A stretch of 53,643 nt of DNA from Desulfobacteraceae bacterium (GTDB taxonomy: Bacteria > Desulfobacterota > Desulfobacteria > Desulfobacterales > RPRI01), in NCBI GenBank assembly GCA_011391695.1, contig JAABQB010000018.1, positions 1 through 53,643 of the forward strand. The letters are read 5' to 3'. The first letter of the stretch is position 1. The number at the start of each line of letters is the position of its first letter. Shown here piece by piece: positions 51,907-53,643 of this stretch. A program made the translations under genes and the position numbers. The notes beneath the pieces are model-generated. The model was not told the DNA's origin and ran no database searches. It was given only the letters and a program-made list of their open reading frames with translations.

Positions 51907-52740
51907 ATGACACCGCCGCCCCGCCATCGAAATATCACGGTAAAACGCCTGTCTCTGGATTTTTACCAGTTCATCCGTTCCCAATCACTCGTGGCCGGAT
52001 GGTTCGGCCGGCAATTTAAACCAAGCCGCGAATTTGCGGAAATCGATATCACCTACAAGTGCAATTTAAAATGTATCAACTGCAACCGTTCCTGTACTCA
52101 GGCCCCCAGCGATACGGAGATGCCGGTTTCAATGATTGAGGCATTTATCCGGGAAAGTGTTGAAAAAAAAGCGCAATGGAAACGAATCCGAATCCTGGGC
52201 GGAGAACCGACCCTTCATAGCCGTATTTTTGATATTATCGCACTGCTGCAGGATTACCGGTCGGTTCATAATCCGGGTGTCAGGCTGGTACTTTGCACAA
52301 ATTATTTTGGAAAAAAAGTTCACGAAGTATTAGAGAAGCTGCCCGACGGCATTATCATTAAAAGCACGCTCAAGACATCCCGCGTGAACCTGTTCAAGCC
52401 GTTTAACATGGCGCCTGTTGATACACGGTTAAACCGGTTTTCTGATTATTCCGGCGGTTGCCGAATTATTGCGGAATGCGGTTTGGGGTTGACCCCGTCC
52501 GGATATTATATGTGTGCAATTGCCGGCGGCATAGACCGCATATTTCAGTATCATCTGGGAAGAGAAAGCCTCCCCGACCAATCAGACAACATGGCAGATC
52601 AGATGTCAGCGTTTTGCCGGTTGTGCGGACATTTTGGTTTTCAGTGGCCGGTAAGAAAGGAAAAGATGTCCCCTTCCTGGCAGAAAGCATATTTGTTTTA
52701 CAACCAGTCGCCTGGTTTCGTGTCGCACTATAACGATTGA
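51907..52740 (+). CDS. Radical SAM enzyme
   Basis: The 277-residue enzyme carries the Fe-S motif CNLKCINC (C52, C56, C59) and the SAM-binding ILGGEPTLH. C-terminal cysteines, in GGCRIIAECGLGL, GYYMCAIAGGID and FCRLCGHFG, could bind an auxiliary cluster, as in SPASM/twitch proteins. The substrate is unknown. It starts 92 bases after the glycosyltransferase with AGGA six bases upstream, and the pair looks like one unit. A GC-rich hairpin follows the stop. Confidence 0.88.
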   Translation: MTPPPRHRNITVKRLSLDFYQFIRSQSLVAGWFGRQFKPSREFAEIDITYKCNLKCINCNRSCTQAPSDTEMPVSMIEAFIRESVEKKAQWKRIRILGGEPTLHSRIFDIIALLQDYRSVHNPGVRLVLCTNYFGKKVHEVLEKLPDGIIIKSTLKTSRVNLFKPFNMAPVDTRLNRFSDYSGGCRIIAECGLGLTPSGYYMCAIAGGIDRIFQYHLGRESLPDQSDNMADQMSAFCRLCGHFGFQWPVRKEKMSPSWQKAYLFYNQSPGFVSHYND

Positions 52741-52741
52741 A

Positions 52742-52780
52742 TTCACGGGACTGCGCGGCTTTTTGCGCAGGTCCGGTGAA
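52742..52780 (+). terminator. GC-rich hairpin after the radical SAM gene
   Basis: TTCAC (52742-52746) and GTGAA (52776-52780), and CTGCGC (52751-52756) and GCGCAG (52765-52770), make an interrupted stem with a GGCTTTTT loop. There is no strong T-run, so it may act as a transcript-end stabiliser or weak terminator. The rest of 52741-53082 holds an octamer array, an imperfect CCCACAT...ATGTGCGGG hairpin (about 52938-52965) followed by ATTTTTG, and no gene. Confidence 0.5.
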
Positions 52781-52857
52781 ATGAGTTTGTATTTCTGTTC
52801 AAGGCAAGATTCCCTCCGTTGTGAACAACCGCATTTCTAATTTCTCGTAATGCATCA

Positions 52858-52893
52858 AGTTCTTAAGTTCCTGAGTTCTTAAGTTCCTGAGTT
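52858..52893. repeat. 8-bp tandem repeat, four units
   Basis: The units AGTTCTTA, AGTTCCTG, AGTTCTTA, AGTTCCTG and a final AGTT run head to tail. The eight-base period and the C(T/C)T(G/A)A core match the arrays at 19885 and 42917, but the sequence has drifted. Confidence 0.75.
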
Positions 52894-53082
52894 GACATTG
52901 TGGTGTTCTAAAAGTAGCATCAGTCTGACTATAACCCCACATCGAAATATATGCAAATGTGCGGGATTTTTGAGCTGTCTCTCGGCAGCGCCGTCAGCAA
53001 ACAGCATGTATAGCATTACGTTTCTGTCAGTCATCAGCAAATCATCCAAATAATGTTTCCATTCGGCGACAACCGAGGGTTC

Positions 53083-53643
53083 TTACGCCCGAAGCCTTCC
53101 GGATATGCAAACCCAGCCGTCCGATGTCTGCACATCAATTACTTCGAATCCCTTCAGTGTCATTTTTTCTTCAACAACACGTCTGTTTTTTTCGGTTATA
53201 CCGGAGCAGATAAGGATGCCGTTTTTTGATATGTTTTTCGAAATGTTTTCAAGCAGGTTTAAAATAACGTCGGTTAGAATGTTTGCGGCCACAATGTCAA
53301 AGCGTTCATATACGTCTTCAACAAGACTTGTAATTTTTATGTTGAATCTCTTTTCGTCGATTTTATTTAAAAGGAGGTTTTCTTTTGCGATTTGCGCAGC
53401 GACCTCATCCGTGTCTGTTCCCAGAAGCCGCACGGCTCTCAGTTTTGCCGCGGCGATCATGAGAATCCCTGAGCCGGTTCCTATATCCAGAAAAGAATCC
53501 CCCGGTTTCAAGTATTTTTCAATCATTCTCAAGCATAGAGCAGAAGTCGGGTGAGCGCCGGTTCCGAAAGCCATTCCGGGATCTATTTCAAGAATTATGT
53601 CGTTTTCACCAGGCGCATATTCCCTCCAGGTCGGTTTTACGAC
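53083..53643 (-). CDS. prmA: Ribosomal protein L11 methyltransferase, 5' end cut by window edge
   Basis: 187 codons of PrmA are visible, open to the right edge. The upstream part reads VVKPTWREYAPGENDIILEI, joined to DPGMAFGTGAHPTSALCL, the diagnostic PrmA stretch. Motif I is FLDIGTGSGILMIAAAKL, and NILTDVILNLLENISKN follows. PrmA trimethylates L11 at several residues. An internal ATG at 53574 is not the true start because homology continues upstream. The N-terminal L11-recognition domain lies beyond the window. It converges with the radical SAM gene. Confidence 0.94.
   Translation of the reverse strand, partial: VVKPTWREYAPGENDIILEIDPGMAFGTGAHPTSALCLRMIEKYLKPGDSFLDIGTGSGILMIAAAKLRAVRLLGTDTDEVAAQIAKENLLLNKIDEKRFNIKITSLVEDVYERFDIVAANILTDVILNLLENISKNISKNGILICSGITEKNRRVVEEKMTLKGFEVIDVQTSDGWVCISGRLRA

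Noticed and set aside
52890-53038. About 50-codon minus-strand frame between prmA and the radical SAM gene
   Set aside because: It reads through a hairpin and into the octamer repeat, has no ribosome binding site, and looks accidental.

Overview
The window (53,643 bp) reads as ordinary chromosome from a Gram-negative anaerobe, most likely of the Desulfobacterota (a Desulfobacterales-like sulfate reducer or relative). This is inferred from an RnfB-GltD fusion protein, a fused TAXI-type TRAP permease, a Na+-translocating acyl-CoA decarboxylase set, a double ferritin-like protein, Gram-negative envelope systems (MacAB with an outer-membrane factor, PBP1A) and many small hairpin or tandem repeats between genes. 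No 16S rRNA is present, so the assignment is an inference.

Layout. 1-5419 (minus strand): a truncated EamA permease, then a MacAB-type tripartite efflux operon in the order outer-membrane factor, adaptor, ATPase, FtsX-like permease. 5642-6541: a second EamA permease. 6691-12089: translation genes infC (ATA start), rpmI, rplT, pheS, pheT and a MerR-type regulator. 12359-12434: tRNA-Gly(CCC). 12628-25339: the rimP-nusA-infB-ylxP-rbfA-nrnA-truB-rpsO-pnp block, continued by an M16 peptidase, dut and a metallo-beta-lactamase-fold protein. 25345-31676: ferritin-like protein, LysM lytic transglycosylase, APC amino-acid permease, MscL and the RnfB-GltD fusion.

32314-40268 is a metabolic island: TAXI solute-binding protein, fused TRAP permease, a beta-decarboxylating dehydrogenase of the tartrate/D-malate type, and the parts of a Na+-pumping biotin-dependent decarboxylase (beta subunit, a 50-residue membrane subunit, carboxyltransferase, a small soluble subunit and the biotin carrier). 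No biotin carboxylase is present, so decarboxylation rather than carboxylation is the likely direction. The genes together suggest uptake of an organic acid, its oxidative decarboxylation, and recovery of decarboxylation energy as a sodium gradient. The substrate is unknown.

40277-47819: PBP1A (minus strand), then hisI-hisG-aminotransferase-engB-era-ATP-grasp as a tightly packed plus-strand run. 47820-48894 is a scar-like zone with an HNH protein, dispersed repeats and a decayed HigA antitoxin. 48895-52740 is a small accessory island: an FKBP/SlyD-methyltransferase fusion, an unknown 111-residue protein, a GT4 glycosyltransferase and a radical SAM enzyme. The window ends in a truncated prmA on the minus strand.

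The most interesting items are the TRAP plus Na+-decarboxylase island with its apparently split membrane subunit, the stand-alone RnfB-GltD fusion, the FKBP-methyltransferase/GT4/radical SAM island, a terminator hairpin directly in front of the nusA operon, and a family of 8-bp tandem repeats at three intergenic sites.
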